From Paralichthys olivaceus (taxonomy: Eukaryota; Chordata; Actinopteri; Pleuronectiformes; Paralichthyidae): a DNA stretch of 64,000 nt. Numbering within the stretch: position 1 is the first letter of the stretch; each line of letters opens with the position of its first letter. The notes under the pieces are model-generated. The model did not search any database and was not told the DNA's origin. It saw only the letters and a program-made list of their open reading frames with translations. The stretch spans positions 13,381,501 through 13,445,500 of the forward strand of contig NC_091107.1 in the NCBI RefSeq assembly GCF_024713975.1, written 5' to 3'. Positions 1 to 12,929 of this stretch are shown here, one piece after another. A program made the translations under genes and the position numbers.

Positions 1-755
1 GTAGGTCCTGTTTTGAGAAGATGACAAAAAGCTGACTTTCTACAGAAAAGCTATTTTTAAAATACTCTGCCATGAGTCACGGAGAAGCTGGCACAATGAA
101 AACATATTTTCCACATCAAAATTATTGAATTCTCCAACTACGGTCTGACACTGCCTCCACTCTTCTCTATTTTATTACTGCAGAAAATATCTTAAGCAGG
201 CAGCTCACATGAAACAATATGTTGAATATGTCTTTGTGATTACAATTTATAAGCAAGAATGAATAGTAATCTTTTTTAACACATAATGATGCAAATTTTT
301 GTTATGGTGATTTTATATATATATATATATGTATATATTTTTTTAATATCTAATAATATATACCTGTAATCATGACCTTTTTATATATTATATCTAAATC
401 ATATATTATCATTTAAATGATGTATATGCACATTTATGATGTAATATGCTTATACTTGATCAGTGCATTAGTTCTGCTCAATGTCATGAGGTGTTTGTTC
501 ATCACCGAAAATGGTCACTAATCCAAGATGCATTTGAAACAGTTAGTAAATTAACCAGAAGGTGGCGTACACATGCTCCAGATTCTCACTCCTGATCCTG
601 GTGAAGAAAACATAAAGACATTTAATACACCTGCTCTACAGCCTCCTATATAAAGTCAAGCAGGAATCGTTGCATTACTTTCACTGTTTATTATTTCGTG
701 TACTTTATAAACTCTAAGACACTGGTTGATTTCACTATTTTCTTTTTATTTGCAG
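1..755 (+). other. xrra1 intron (partial)
   Basis: No exon-like open frame was found between the window edge and the acceptor at 753-755. The stretch is AT-rich, with a TA dinucleotide run near 313-338. It is presumed to be intron because the exon at 756 enters in phase 2. Confidence 0.6.
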
Positions 756-3700
756 TTTTGCTGAAGAAGAAGACGACTCACAGTTTAAAGCTCTGGAAGT
801 TCTGATGCTTGATGACAACAAACTTTCCTCTGGAGTCTTCAACAGTCTCAGAAAGCTGAAAAGGTCATTATGTGGGTTTATATTTAATATTATATGTTAA
901 ACAAATATTATTTAAATCGACATTGCACCAAGTCGCAGCTTAAACCTTAAGCCTGTAAAATCAGTTACAGTGTTCAATATCATCTAATGACATAATTTGA
1001 GTGGATTCGTCCTGAAAGCCAATATTCTTGTTTTGGGAATCGTAGGATCCAGTGTTTATTTATATATTGATTTGTTCATGTCACAACAAAAGCAGAGGCA
1101 CAGGTTTGCAGGAATATACGTATATAATTTGTCTATTCTTCTTTTCTATTCATCTATTGCAATGGAAATACATGACGAAATATCTGGAGAAGCATTTCAA
1201 AAATATTAATTTGTTTTTTAATTGTCACTTACAGGTTAAAGTACTTGAATTTACAGGGGAACCACATATCTGAAATACCATTTTTGCAGCCAATGGGGTC
1301 TTTGGAACCTGCATCCATTTCTGAAAAGGAACCTGGCAATAAAATCTCACAGGTAATTCATTCTGCAGTTGGTGTTTGAGATGTTTCATCATCGTCATGT
1401 TTTTATAGCCTGCATTTAAAGCCTGTGTGTGGTCTTTCACAAGGAAAACCTGGAGGAGCTCTGCAAAGGATCCAATTTGCCACTACCAGAGCTTCAGTTC
1501 CTCAATTTATCTCACAACAAAGTGAGGCTCATATAAAATCACTCCACAATTGCAAAAAGAAATATTTAATATGCCTCATCAGTGTTTTGTCGTCAGATTG
1601 CAGAGGAGGAAGCCCTGATGGTCGCTGCTTTTTTCCCTATGCTTCGTGAAATCGATATTCACTCTAACCCTCTGACCACAAACAGAAGCGGTAATTCTCT
1701 CCTATCAACAAATCTATCTTAAAAGAAGTTTGATTCTGATTTTAGATCGCTAAAAATCTCTTTGTCTGAACACAGGAGACCCTCCCTTACTGACCTACTA
1801 CCTCCAGGAGAGATTGGGGATAACAATAAAGCGTAAAGAGACACGAGAAGTTCTGAGGGCGCCACTGAAAGTGTCCACTGATCCAAAATGGAAGGTTGGT
1901 CATGTCCTACATGGGACATATTGTCTAAATCCCAATATAAAAGTTGAACAGTTATTTTAAAATGCATCTTTTTTGACATTCTCATATCGCAGGTGGAAGA
2001 AAGAATCCCAAAGGTGTCAAAGAAACGCTTGTTGATGGACCAGGAAACTGTTAAGAAAACCCCAGAGTGTGATGGGAAGAACAACGAAGACGGCCCCTTC
2101 ACAGAAAACACGGATAACTTCTTTGTCACTCAGGTATGAACATGTCCGGTGTCCTTGATTTTCATATTGCTCCTGTTGGTTCTGAAATATAAATTCTATA
2201 CCAATGCATGTTAGAGAAGCGCCTTCACAATTCTGTCTTTTATATTGCCATTGAAATCTGACATAAACCTAGAAACAGTCAAACCAAAAACCACAACAAT
2301 GATTGAAAAAACACGATAAAACAAAATCCAGATGAACCAGGTCCAGAAGGGGAAGGACGGAAAGCAAGAGAGAGAAAGATAGAGAGAAGGGGGGGGGGGG
2401 GGGTCCTCTCAATTCAGTAAGTCTTAGAGATCCTCCGTTTGATTGTTTCTTCTCTTGCACGCAATAGCGAGCTCAAGATAAATGACTTTTATAACAGTGA
2501 GCACCCATTGTCACAGAGTATGTGTGTTCCGGGGTTTCCTTGTGTCTTTGCTGGATGTTATTTCAAAATCAGGCTGCAGACGTTTCTAAATCTGATGAAC
2601 AAGAGACGGCAGAGAACGAGGACGCCACTGTTCCTGAAAAATTCCACCATTACCAAAGGTTGATGGACGCGAACCCACACCCTGGTGTAGTGGAGCCCAT
2701 TGGTGAGGCCTGTATGGTTTCACCTGCAGCTGTTTATTTTCTGTACATGTTCATCAAGCCCTGAGGGGGTTGACTATACAATGGCTCCACAGTGAAGAGG
2801 AAGATTCATGCTTTTTTTTCTGTCAACAGGAATTCAAACAGCTGTTCGGATGCTGGAACACACACTGAAGACTCTCAATGTTTACAGAGACTCAAAACCA
2901 AAATCTGATAGCATCCAGATGCCACACAGAGAGACGGAGAGAAAGGTTTGATATCTGTGCTTCACATAATTCCCTTTGAATTAATGTTACTGTCAAATTG
3001 TAACAACAACTGTAAATAACGAGGAGATGTTTGGAAACATTTCTGTACACAGATAAAAGATCTTCCACCTTTGAAACCAGCGAAGCAGCCAGCTGAGAGG
3101 GTGGAGGACATGCTCAAGGAAATCAGAGAGAGTACAACGATAAGAGAATTCGCCTTGAGTAAGAAAATATCTGACGGATCCCCTGAGTTGACCTTTAATG
3201 AACCGACACTTTCGGTCTTTATGTTTATGGCTCTGTGCCAGCGATAGCTCGAGGCCGGAGGGTTGTTCGTCTGTCTCACTTTTCTGAACCTGATTTCTCC
3301 AGATACCTCGAGGGAATTTCTTCAAATCTGGTCCAAAGTTCATTGAAACACGAGGATGAATCTATAAGATTTTGGTGGTCACGGTCAAGGTCGCTGTGAC
3401 CTCTCAAAGCAATTTTATGCTTTGTGAACACAACATCTCAGAAACACCTCCAGGGAATAATTTCAAGATTGGTACAAATCTTCCCTTTGACACATGGATG
3501 AACAAATTAGAATTTGGTGGTCGAAAGTCAAGGTCACAACACATATGTTTAGCCTTCTGAACATAAGATGTTAAGATCTACATCTTGACTGAAATTGCAC
3601 TTGTTGGAGGGGGCATGCAACCGCAGGAAGGTCATTTTCATTTTTCTCCACACAGGCGAGGCCATACACAGCACACGTGTTAACAGGCAAGAACAAAAGG

Positions 3701-3840
3701 AAGTTTTATCGCTGCTGAGGGACATGAAGACAAAATACAAGATGCTGCACAAGAAAAGCATTGAACAAGTAGCCAGCGTTGAGTCTGACAGAAACACAGA
3801 CCTTCATGAAGCTCCACCTCCGCCTGGTCAGACGTTCTAA
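756..3840 (+). CDS. xrra1: X-ray radiation resistance-associated protein 1 (3' part of gene, ten exons)
   Basis: Leucine-rich-repeat protein; the human homologue was named for altered expression in radiation-resistant cells, and its molecular role is poorly defined. Exons read in phase: 756-863, 1235-1352, 1444-1521, 1597-1690, 1776-1894, 1993-2133, 2573-2702, 2830-2945, 3053-3158 and 3656-3840 (TAA), giving 397 codons here. The first exon enters in phase 2, so the start codon lies left of the window. Four LRR cores are visible: LEVLMLDDNKL, LKYLNLQGNHI, LQFLNLSHNKI and LREIDIHSNPL. After them come an LRR-cap-like stretch (PPLLTYYLQERLGI), a charged low-complexity middle, and a basic C-terminal helix (VLSLLRDMKTKYKMLHKK) ending in PPPPGQTF. 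All acceptors are AG; the 756-863 donor (GTCATT) is weak. Family identity rests on overall resemblance and on proximity to chrdl2. The gene converges on chrdl2. Confidence 0.88.
3290..3560. repeat. Teleost dispersed repeat, two imperfect units, in last xrra1 intron
   Basis: Two related units of roughly 125 bases share the run GATGAA...AGATTTTGGTGGTC followed by CAAGGTC (about 3355-3392 and 3498-3535). They also share a preceding segment with CTCCAG..GGGAATTTCTTCAA-like sequence. The layout matches an abundant dispersed fish repeat that I recognise from memory, but I cannot name its family. It sits wholly inside the intron between exons 3053-3158 and 3656-3840. Confidence 0.6.
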
Positions 3841-5192
3841 TTCACATTCAAAACTTCCTTCTGTGCTGATGTTGGTGTAGACCTGGTGTGTGAGGACCTG
3901 GAATCTCTGTTTCCATCTCATTAATACTGTGACAGGCATGTAGAGATGGCTTTGAGCAGCTGCACCTGTTACCAGGTCGATTCTCCCTCACTGCTGTATC
4001 CGTGCAACAGAGCTCAAGTTGGACATGACCTTTCTTTTTACATGTGTACCTTTATCTGTTCAGCTGAGTTGACATCTCATTGCTTGCCTGTGCCGTTACA
4101 TCTTTGAAAAGTGGTTTGTCCCTGAAGCACGATGAAAGGAAGCATTTATCGGCTGCACTTGAAGGACCCCTCGAAATATGGCAGTTTAGTTGCATCACGG
4201 TGATGCAATCGGTCTTAAAATGCTGCCTCTCGAAGGACGCAGCCCCTGAACTGAGACACAGCGTAGGTGTCATTTAATTCATTTCCTTCTACTTTTGACA
4301 AACGTACGACAGAATTGTGAAGATCCATTGAATAGCACTGTGAAATCCACAAGTGTTTATTTAGGTTTGGGTCAATATGTGCGGGAAAAGGAAACTTGGC
4401 ATTAGTTCCATCTTCTGCAAGAACGAAACACATGAGAGAAGCTGCAGCCCAGCAGGTTACAGCAGTAGTGGCTATAAGCGGGTGAAGTCAGTAGTAAGAC
4501 CTCGTAGTTATCTGAAATACTGCACAGTATCCTCCAGGGACACGGTTTACGTTTTGTTGTGATGTTGACTTTTTAACCTAAAGCTGAGGATGTGGTTCTA
4601 TGTATGGTTTCTTACTATGTGAAATGTTGTTAAGCCATCTGGAGAATATCTATACTGCAAGTTAAAGGTAATCAATAGATTTACTATCTCATATCTCCTG
4701 GTTTGTTTATAGATATTTGGCTTTATAGGTATCAGACATATATGATTGTATGAATACAGTGTTACACTTCAGTGAAGCTGTTCGGTCATTATTTCATTTC
4801 CATCAGGAACCAGAGTAGAGTCAGCGTCGAGCAGTTGTTTATTTGCGAACAGACCTCTTTAGCTCAGTCAGATTTACAGCTCATGTGTCTTGTTACAGCA
4901 CTAGTTGATATGTTATACATGACATTCCAACAAGCTCGATGTTTCTTTTTTCATTTGGAGTCATGTTTCTTTGTTTGTTTTCCTTGTTCATTCCTCTTTT
5001 GATTTCATGCTTTGTTCCTTCATATGATTCCAATTATTTGTCTTCGGAGCCGCTCGCAGATGTGGAATGCGAGTTCAGCCCAGGTGAAATAAATCAATAG
5101 GTGCTGTGAAGATGCTGTCATGCAGAGTTCGACTTTATTACATTCATCTGTGAATATTTCCCTGCTTCTGTATCTGTTACATGCTAAATAAA
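3841..5192 (+). other. Probable xrra1 3' UTR with two poly(A) signals
   Basis: No exon follows the TAA at 3838-3840. AATAAA hexamers occur at 5088-5093 and 5187-5192. The second has T-rich sequence after it, as expected near a cleavage site. The ~1.35 kb between holds only short chance frames. UTR extent is inferred, and a transcript end nearer the stop codon is possible. Confidence 0.45.
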
Positions 5193-6459
5193 ATATGCAT
5201 TACGTATTGTATAAAGCCACCTGATAGAATATGTGCGCTGTCATCCTGTGACGTATTTCATGTTTTATTTTGAAATAATGAAAAATGTAATTTTCATTTA
5301 ATTTCAGATGTCATGTAAACCGCAATATTCATTTATTATCTAAATATTTTCAGATATATTACCTTTGAAATTTGTTTCAAAGCTAATTCTAATTTATATA
5401 TATTAATATATATGTTGAGAAGGCTATTTCTTATTGACACTGAAGACCCAATATTGAATATTTTGTGTAGAATTATTAAAATAACCAAGCAAAATTAAAG
5501 TAGTTATTTGTATAATGACACAAATGAAGCATTAATTTGGTTGTAATGTAATTTGAAAACATCTGATATCAGAATATCCAAAAGAAGAAATAAGCATAAA
5601 GTCACGGCAACATAAAGAGGTCGTTCGCTCTGGTGAAGACAATCAGGTCCTGAGAACTCTCACTTGACAAACACCTGGCCGTCAGTGTCTCTGTTTTTTC
5701 TGTTAACCACCATACTTTTACTGCTCTACCCAGACTCTAGTGAAACCCAAGTAAAGGCCTTCAGAGAATTTAGTTGTTGCTTTCAGAAACATGTTGGAGG
5801 CTGTTCTCCAGCCAGTGAGTCCTGGTACCAATTAACTTCTGACAAGAAAGCTGCTTTCAAAGCTGTGATTGTGAAGTGATAATGATTCGTACTTAAAGCA
5901 CTCACACGTTGCATGAGTGCAGCGTTTTCATGCTGGGAATAGACCCACCTAATGTTGTGAAAGAGTTTGTTGTACATGTTGGTTTTTCCACTAACAATGA
6001 TCAGTCAGAGTAACCACTAATGTAATCCATGCAGACAGAAGGCACTCACTGACCTCATCTCTAACCTCTTTTATACAGACTGTTCAAGGCGGGAATGTGA
6101 CCTCACAAGACTCTTGAGTACCGAATCAGAAACAGCTATTTCTCACATGCCAATGTTCATAATATGAGAATAAGTGAACATTGTAACTTATATCAACATT
6201 TGAGATAAACCACGTCTCCGCAAATCAGCACCATAAACCAATAAAGTCCCCTTAGCCCCCAGTTCCTACCTTGCTTAACCTTTGTAATCCTTTTTAATTC
6301 CTTTCTACCAGCATCAGTCCTCATCACACACTCTCACCACCTTTCTCTTCAAATGGGGTCAGAATTGTAAAAACAAAGGCAATGGACACTTTCATATTCC
6401 CTTATGATTCTGATAAGATGATGTGTAGGCTGCGTTATCAAATGCATCAATCTGTCAGC

Positions 6460-6872
6460 AACATAGACGCTACTATTTATACAGGAGGCGACATTACTGT
6501 TCCCAAAAGATAAGCCAAAGCATCTTAATAGCCACCTGGTGGCTGGCTGCAGTATGGGTCATAAAACCTGCCTTCTCCATGTTAGCGGATAAAGCACAAA
6601 AAATGTTTTTCTTCTGTTATATTATGTTGTTTCAGTTAGTTGGTTTTAATAAGCTATTTCATGCTATAGAAACATAGTGAAACCTCACGTTTGACAGCTG
6701 AGATTGACTCGCTATTTGTTGAGTGATTGTATCGGTGGGACCTCGTTACCGTAGCTGACTCTGGCTCCAAATGAGCAACATGGCAGCGTTCGCATTCAGG
6801 GTATTTTAGCTCCACTTCGGGATAGTGGGAGGAAGTGGAGATGCATCGTCCATTTTTATATACAGTCCGTGG
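6460..6872. mobile_element. MITE-like element, family with TATATAAAGATGGA-type termini
   Basis: The left end (around 6462) and right end (CATCGTCCATTTTTATATACAG, to 6872) resemble inverted copies of a terminus common in fish genomes, approximately TAGACTGTATATAAAGATGG. The internal CCACCTGGTGGCTGGCTGCAGTATGGGTCATAAA and AACATGGCAGCGTT segments recur in the copy at 61.3 kb. No transposase frame is present, so it is non-autonomous. Ends are approximate. Confidence 0.6.
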
Positions 6873-8259
6873 TCAGCACAGAAGATTTTAATTTACTTTA
6901 TATATGTGACAATGACAATTGTACAGCTGTCAGTCAGATGTGTAACAGAATCCATTAGACATCTTTAATATTTAATGTTACGGTGTGATGAACAATCATC
7001 TTCATCAAGAGCAAAACACCATCATCAAAAATCGTTTCATTTTGTGTCGTACATAAAGTGATAGAGAGATTTTTTTTTTTTAAATCCTGACTTTTAGTCC
7101 CTACAGTTCAACTTTTGAGAACATGTGAAACTTCTGGATTTTCCCACAATGCAGCCAGATAGTGTCTCTCATCAGAACCTCCCTGTCTGGTACATGTTGT
7201 ATTAACACTCCACACCCCAGGTCTGTAACACAAGCTGTCTGTTATGAATTTGTCAAATCTAAGACCAGGGTAACCCTGATGACATCACTATGGCATCATC
7301 CATGTCTTTTTTCACCACAGGACACATGATGCTGTTATATCTGCTGGGATAAGTTAGATAACAGTATTCCATACAGCCAGTAGACTAAACTTTGTGTGTG
7401 AAATTGTTTTTGTTGTATGTCTTCGTCTGCTTTTGAAACATCACTACAAACCCTTTGCTTTCTGTCCTGCTGATCCTGTTGATTTACACTTACTGACCTC
7501 ATGGAGGCGTGCATGTTAAAAGTGAAAACAATCCACTAATGTGACGAGTCACCTTTACTCTGAGCATAATTACACAGTTGACACACAAAAGCCCAAAGCT
7601 ACAGTTACTTCATGTTTCAGAGTGAAGCCAATAGAAAGCCATGTCTCTTTAATATTTTTATTGGACCCATTGATATGAACACAGAATAAACAGACAAACA
7701 AAAAGGCTCTGTTGTGCTTTTCCTCTTTAACCTCCTTTGCTCTTGCCATGAAAAACTGATGAGGTGAGTTATTAACTGAAAACACATTTTATCCGTGCTC
7801 TCTGTGATATAACAGAATCTGGCAGAGGAGCCGGACACTGAGTCCAAAAGAAAAAATAACAAAAGACAGGATGGAGAAAAGCATCCATGGACTATGTCAG
7901 ACCTGTGTAAGACAGGTTCGTTGTTTATGTTTATGTTTTTTATCATGTATATTTGAAGGTGGTGCGTGTTCACATCTGGAGCATTCATCACAGAAATCAA
8001 GCCTGAGAAATGTTTGGGTAAGATTTGTTTGACTCTCGCATTGAGGGCCAACAGTTAAGCTTTGAGAATAACCCTGTGGAGATTCAGACACCAGATTTGG
8101 CTCAGGAAGAACAGGCCTGAATACCTCATGAACACTCCTCATTACTCCAGTGCCAAATGAGTTCACTGCAGACTGGACCTATTCATTATTTCTATTGATG
8201 GACAATTGAACTGTAACACAATTATCATGTAATCCTGGACAGGCCCTCGGATACTCTGG

Positions 8260-8730
8260 CTGACATCTGAAAAGAGGTCATTATTAATAATTACAGATTC
8301 TTGCTGTTAAGTTGTTGCAGGTCTTATTTTATTCTGCAAAACAAACACCTCGCTGTGTTCTGGCGTTAATAGTTTACGGTCGTCACAAGCGAGTGTTTCA
8401 AATTTTCACCTCTCATCCGAGCCGCTCGGGATGAGGGGATGAAGACCAAAGTGCTCATGACACGTACCCCCGGTATTGTCCATGTTTTCCTGGCGAAGGG
8501 CCAGTGGCCGGCTAAAGTGATCAGGGCCAACTTAATTAATGAGAGGGCGAGGGTGTAAAAAAACAGAGCCTTTGATAGATTGTGGAAGCATTTTGATGAA
8601 GTATAAACTCAGGGGTTCCGCCGAGCACCTTAATCAGCTATGAAAGCAAACACGTCTATCAGACTTAATTAACTTAACACAACTTGGCTCGCTTTGAACC
8701 AAAAGGCTGCCTGATTGATTTGCAATGCTT
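8260..8730. promoter_or_regulatory. Candidate conserved non-coding element / enhancer
   Basis: An ORF-poor block of unusually balanced, non-repetitive sequence in otherwise AT-drifted intergenic DNA. It holds clustered homeodomain-type cores: TTAATAATTA near 8284, CTTAATTAATGAG near 8530 and CTTAATTAACTTAA near 8664. It lies 4.2 kb beyond the chrdl2 stop. The call comes from sequence texture only; conservation was not measured. Confidence 0.3.
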
Positions 8731-10539
8731 CAGTTGTTCACAAACATTGTACACATGTGTGAGGAACCTCTTGCTGCAGCCGATGAGGGTAGTCGGTTCA
8801 GTCTGTAGAAATCAGTTCAGCTCAAAAAGACTTCGATCACTGGAAAGCTGCAGAAACTGAATCTTATTCATTCCAGAGTCTTTTCTGCAGCATGCATGAA
8901 TTGAATCTGTATCTTCAAATGTGGAATATGTGTGAGTGTTTAACTAGAGTTGCTGCAGACGGTCCCAAGATTTTCATAAATTCAAATTTTCGAATAAATG
9001 AAACATCAGATGTCTTGTGCTAAATGTGTTTTTGAAAATGAGCAAAAAGAAGTAAATGACATTTCACTGTTTTTTTTGTTATAACTCTGTAATTATTTGA
9101 CTAAATTAACACACAGATGACGAGGATGCTCTGTTCAGTCTTTAGAAATAAGCTCAGCAAGACTGTGTGATTTTGGAAAAGCAGCAAAAACAACCATTTC
9201 AAGGTCTTTTCTGCTTTTCCCTGACCCTGTCACAAAGAAAGTGACATGCAGAGGAGGGGAACAAGCAAAAGAGAGTTGTTAATATCATAATAATGGCTGA
9301 GACGTGCTTCCCATCCTGAGCTGAGTTTTGACCCTTTGACATTTTCTTCACTTCTGAGTGAATCTGGGCTACACTGGCAGCAGGGTGGAGTACACATGCA
9401 CAGAGAGCTGAGCGGCTGCATGATTTATACCCACTGACTGCCCCCAGCTGTTACAATTGCCAGAGCCAAGAGTAAGCATGCATAGCTGAATTGGCCCGTG
9501 AGACGAATTTTAAAATGTGGACAGAGAGGAAATTCCTTTCGAAAAGAGACAAATATTAAACCATGCACATCCAGATACACATTGTTAGTTGAAAATAAAA
9601 CCCTGAACATTTAATATCCATCATTTAATGACCTGCATGGGAAAAGGACAACGTGGAAATGTTAATCACTAATTTATGTTGGCAGCAGGGAAGAAGAACA
9701 CCCCTCCTTCTCGCCCTTTTGAACGGCCACTTTGGACAACTAAGGTTGTTGTAAACTGTCAGGTCCAGCATATTTGTGTGAGTAATGAAGGCGTGAAGAG
9801 GGGAAGTACATTTGTTTCAAAATATTGTTTCATGCCCTTGGTGAGAGACGGACAGAGCCGTCTGGCTGCAAAGTGTGTAAGAAACACAATGAGTCATTGT
9901 GGACGGGAGGGGACGGAGGGAGCACGTCGGGAGTTCACAGAGGAGGGAAGCTATGTTGCTCTGAAGCTCGCGCTCGGTCCACCAGATCTGCAGTTGCACA
10001 CCGACTGAGTCATGGGAACCACAGTGATAATTTGACACCTGTTGATCAAACAGGCCTGCGGACAGAAATGCCAACAAACTTTTCCACAAGCAGGTTATTT
10101 GACTACTGGGATGTTATTTGAAAGTATAAATGTGTTTTTAGTGAAACCTAACCACTTAATAAGTATGATTCAGGCTGCTTCCTTTTCTCTTACGTTTTGG
10201 AAATACAAATGTTGCTGAGTTTCTTGGCCTAGTTTTAGATCCATCAGCAGAAACGGTACCACAGCAAGTCAAACAATGGAAGATGTGTTTTTCATCATGT
10301 TGTGATCTGGAGAATATGCAATGGAACCTCCAACAAACACATATTTGCAAATTGCCCATCCATTTTTGCAATTAATAGCATTTTGGGGAATAATTGGACA
10401 TCCCTCAATGTAATTTTGGCCACTTGGGGGGCAACAGAAACAAGTTACATACACAACACAAGTTGCCAGTCACACATCCAGAAGATACAGATTGTCATTA
10501 ATCTGGAGACGTCTGTCTAAACCCTCTAGTGTATCTAAG

Positions 10540-10760
10540 TCCAATATTCTCTCTCTTTTAGCTCTTTGTTTGGTCTCCACCAACTCCCGAAGCAAATATC
10601 TGGCTCTTGAGCTGCTAGCTAGTAGCTAACTTTGCTATTTGATGCTTGTGGGTAATGCACAGTGAGTTTTTAGAACTTTTTTCTAGGACTTCTGCTACTG
10701 TGGCTAAAAACACTACAGAGCTCCACAGGGCTGATAAGAACGACAGGGTCGGGTTGTAAT
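10540..10760. repeat. Teleost dispersed repeat (GCTAGCTAGTAGCTAAC type)
   Basis: The segment running from TTAGCTCTTTGTTTGGTCTCCACCA through AGCTGCTAGCTAGTAGCTAACTTTG to the ACAGAGCTCCAC region matches, from memory, an abundant fish interspersed repeat. No coding content. Boundaries and family are uncertain. Confidence 0.45.
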
Positions 10761-12384
10761 TCTGTGAATTCATCACTTTGACAAAGACCTTTCACATACA
10801 TGTAATTCTATGTTATTGTGAATATATTGATAATAGCAGCTTTAACATTGGCCGACCAACATTCTAACCCTGAGGTTCTCCATAGTTTGATGGGTAATTC
10901 GAGTCAGTAAATAAAAAAAAAATGTATATACAGTAAAATATTAGATTTACCTTGACAATACAACCGGCCAACGCTTTACATAACGTGCCAGTTAAATGAG
11001 GCTGTTGCTGTTTTGCAACTTGAAGAGGCACAGAAAAGGAAGTGGACAGCACTAATTCGCCAATGCAAATACAATTTTTTTTGTTTCTTGCAATATTTCA
11101 AAAGCTTCAACTGCTCCTACATGCCATCCTGAATAATTTACAACCTTGTGGAATAATAAAATCACTTAAAGACCAGCTGCTACAGGGCAGTAAAACTCTC
11201 ACGTTTTGTGAGTGAAAAACTGAGGGCGAGACAGTGGAAACCCGTCCCATGGACGTGGAGTCTGATTATTGGATACCTGATAACAAATAAGACATTTTGG
11301 GGGAAATACTGGTGCTGGGCAAACATTAAGTATGTGTGTGTGTGTGTGTTTGTGTGTTTGGGAGGTTGAAGGGAATTTCAACTTCTGCTTTTGATTTTCA
11401 CGTCTCTGATAACATTTCATCTCCAGCGGGAACACAGTTTATCCGGCCTTCCGGAGCTCCATTAACTGAAGCCTTGGGGCAGTGACGGCGTCCGCTGTTG
11501 CCTGGCATGCGGATCAGAGATGAATCAGCATAATTTTTATACAATGCTTTGAAAACAACTGTGCACTCCGAGCCACATCTTAAACTTGTTTCAAACACAT
11601 ATTCTCACTGTCGTACAAGGACTGACTGTGCAAATGATTCCAATACACGCAACATTTAAACATGAAAGCTACAGCCAGAAATAAATCAGACAAAAGCTGC
11701 TGACTGGTGTAAAACACTGAGAACACTTTATGGGTTAAAACTGTGAGCAGGGGTACAGAGTGAATTCAGCTACATCAACAATGGCCACTTAAAATCAAAA
11801 TAGTTCTGGTATGTGGAGCTGTAAAATGTCATTAGGCTGTGATCAACTCACTGTTTAGATAAAACTGTGCATTTACCACAATGCAATGCGCCTTGCTACT
11901 TTATGCAAAGGTGAAAAACAACAACATTCAACCAGACAAAAGTACTGTATATACAGAAATCATAACAGAACCAATACGCTTTAAATAAGGTGCCAAAAAA
12001 CCCTCAATATTTACAATAAATACAGTATGTTGATCATACATACTTTTATAAACCCTTCACATTCTTATCAGAACATGGCAGCTTGCCCAGCATATTCTGA
12101 AATACAAATTGAATTTATATATTTAGGGTTTGTTTGAAAAATCCCAAAATGTCCTAAAAGGCTCTAACGACAGACTCAGAGCTGGAGACAGAGGCTGTCT
12201 CCACGTTCACTTCACCTTTTGTTTCATTTTGTCACCACAATACATTAATGTTTGAATTATTACAGGTGGAGGCAGAACTGTATCTCAGACAGGCGTCAAC
12301 CACACAGCTGTAGCCTGTGTTTTATATGAGTATTAAGGCCATTTAAAGGGAAACATTTTCGAGATTTAAAGAGTAAAATCGTCA

Positions 12385-12680
12385 AGGTCATAATATTATG
12401 AGAATAAAGCCACATTAATATGATATATCAAAATATTAAGAGAAATATTATGAGAAAAAATTTTAATTTTACAAGAATCAAGTTGTAATCTTACACTAAA
12501 TGTCAAAGAAGTGGAATATCAGAAGATCAGTCTGTGCTAACATGAGGAATGAGGAGAATTTAGTTAAGTTACAAAAAGATTCATTTTTTTCTTATAATCA
12601 TAACTTTTTTCTCATTAAATTAAGACGTAATTCTCATAATATTACAACTTTCCTCTGATTTACAACTTAATTCACAACAT
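12385..12680. repeat. AT-rich element with inverted arms
   Basis: Strings such as ATATTATGAGAATAAAG and ATTATGAGAAAAAA on the left face their reverse forms (TTCTCATAATATTACAAC, near 12,632) on the right, so the segment could fold on itself. A related single-arm stretch occurs at 54,220-54,330. It resembles a common non-autonomous fish repeat built on the words AGTAATATTA and GAATAAAGTC. Confidence 0.45.
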
Positions 12681-12929
12681 TACGACATAATTCTGGAGAT
12701 TTCTGAATTCTGCAATACGCATAGTTTTGCAACCTTATAATTAACAAATGCAAATACGCGATGGTTAAAACATGATGCACAATGATGTCTGAATTAACTG
12801 ATGAGCAACAATATCATAAATGAGACACTCCACCATTACAATAGGAATGATGCAGGATCCGAGTGCAACATGCATGACAGGAAGTATGTATATCAGCCAT
12901 GTGCTTATGTGGAGCATCGATATAAAGAG

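Larger units (their letters stand above)
5200..12929. other. Intergenic region between convergent xrra1 and chrdl2
   Basis: No supported coding exon; the longest frames (up to 144 codons near 7617-8051) show no family resemblance and occur on both strands. Contents: a MITE copy (6460-6872), a block resembling conserved non-coding DNA (8260-8730), a smaller one (11,385-11,600), a dispersed fish repeat (10,540-10,760), a short GT run (11,333-11,357) and an AT-rich inverted-repeat element (12,385-12,680). The chrdl2 3' UTR must lie at the right end, but I see no convincing AATAAA on the minus strand. An ATTAAA at 12,462-12,467 lies inside the AT-rich repeat. Confidence 0.6.

Noticed and set aside
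1-10. GTAGGTCCTG at the window start read as a splice donor of an upstream exon
   Set aside because: Cannot be judged without the preceding base context.
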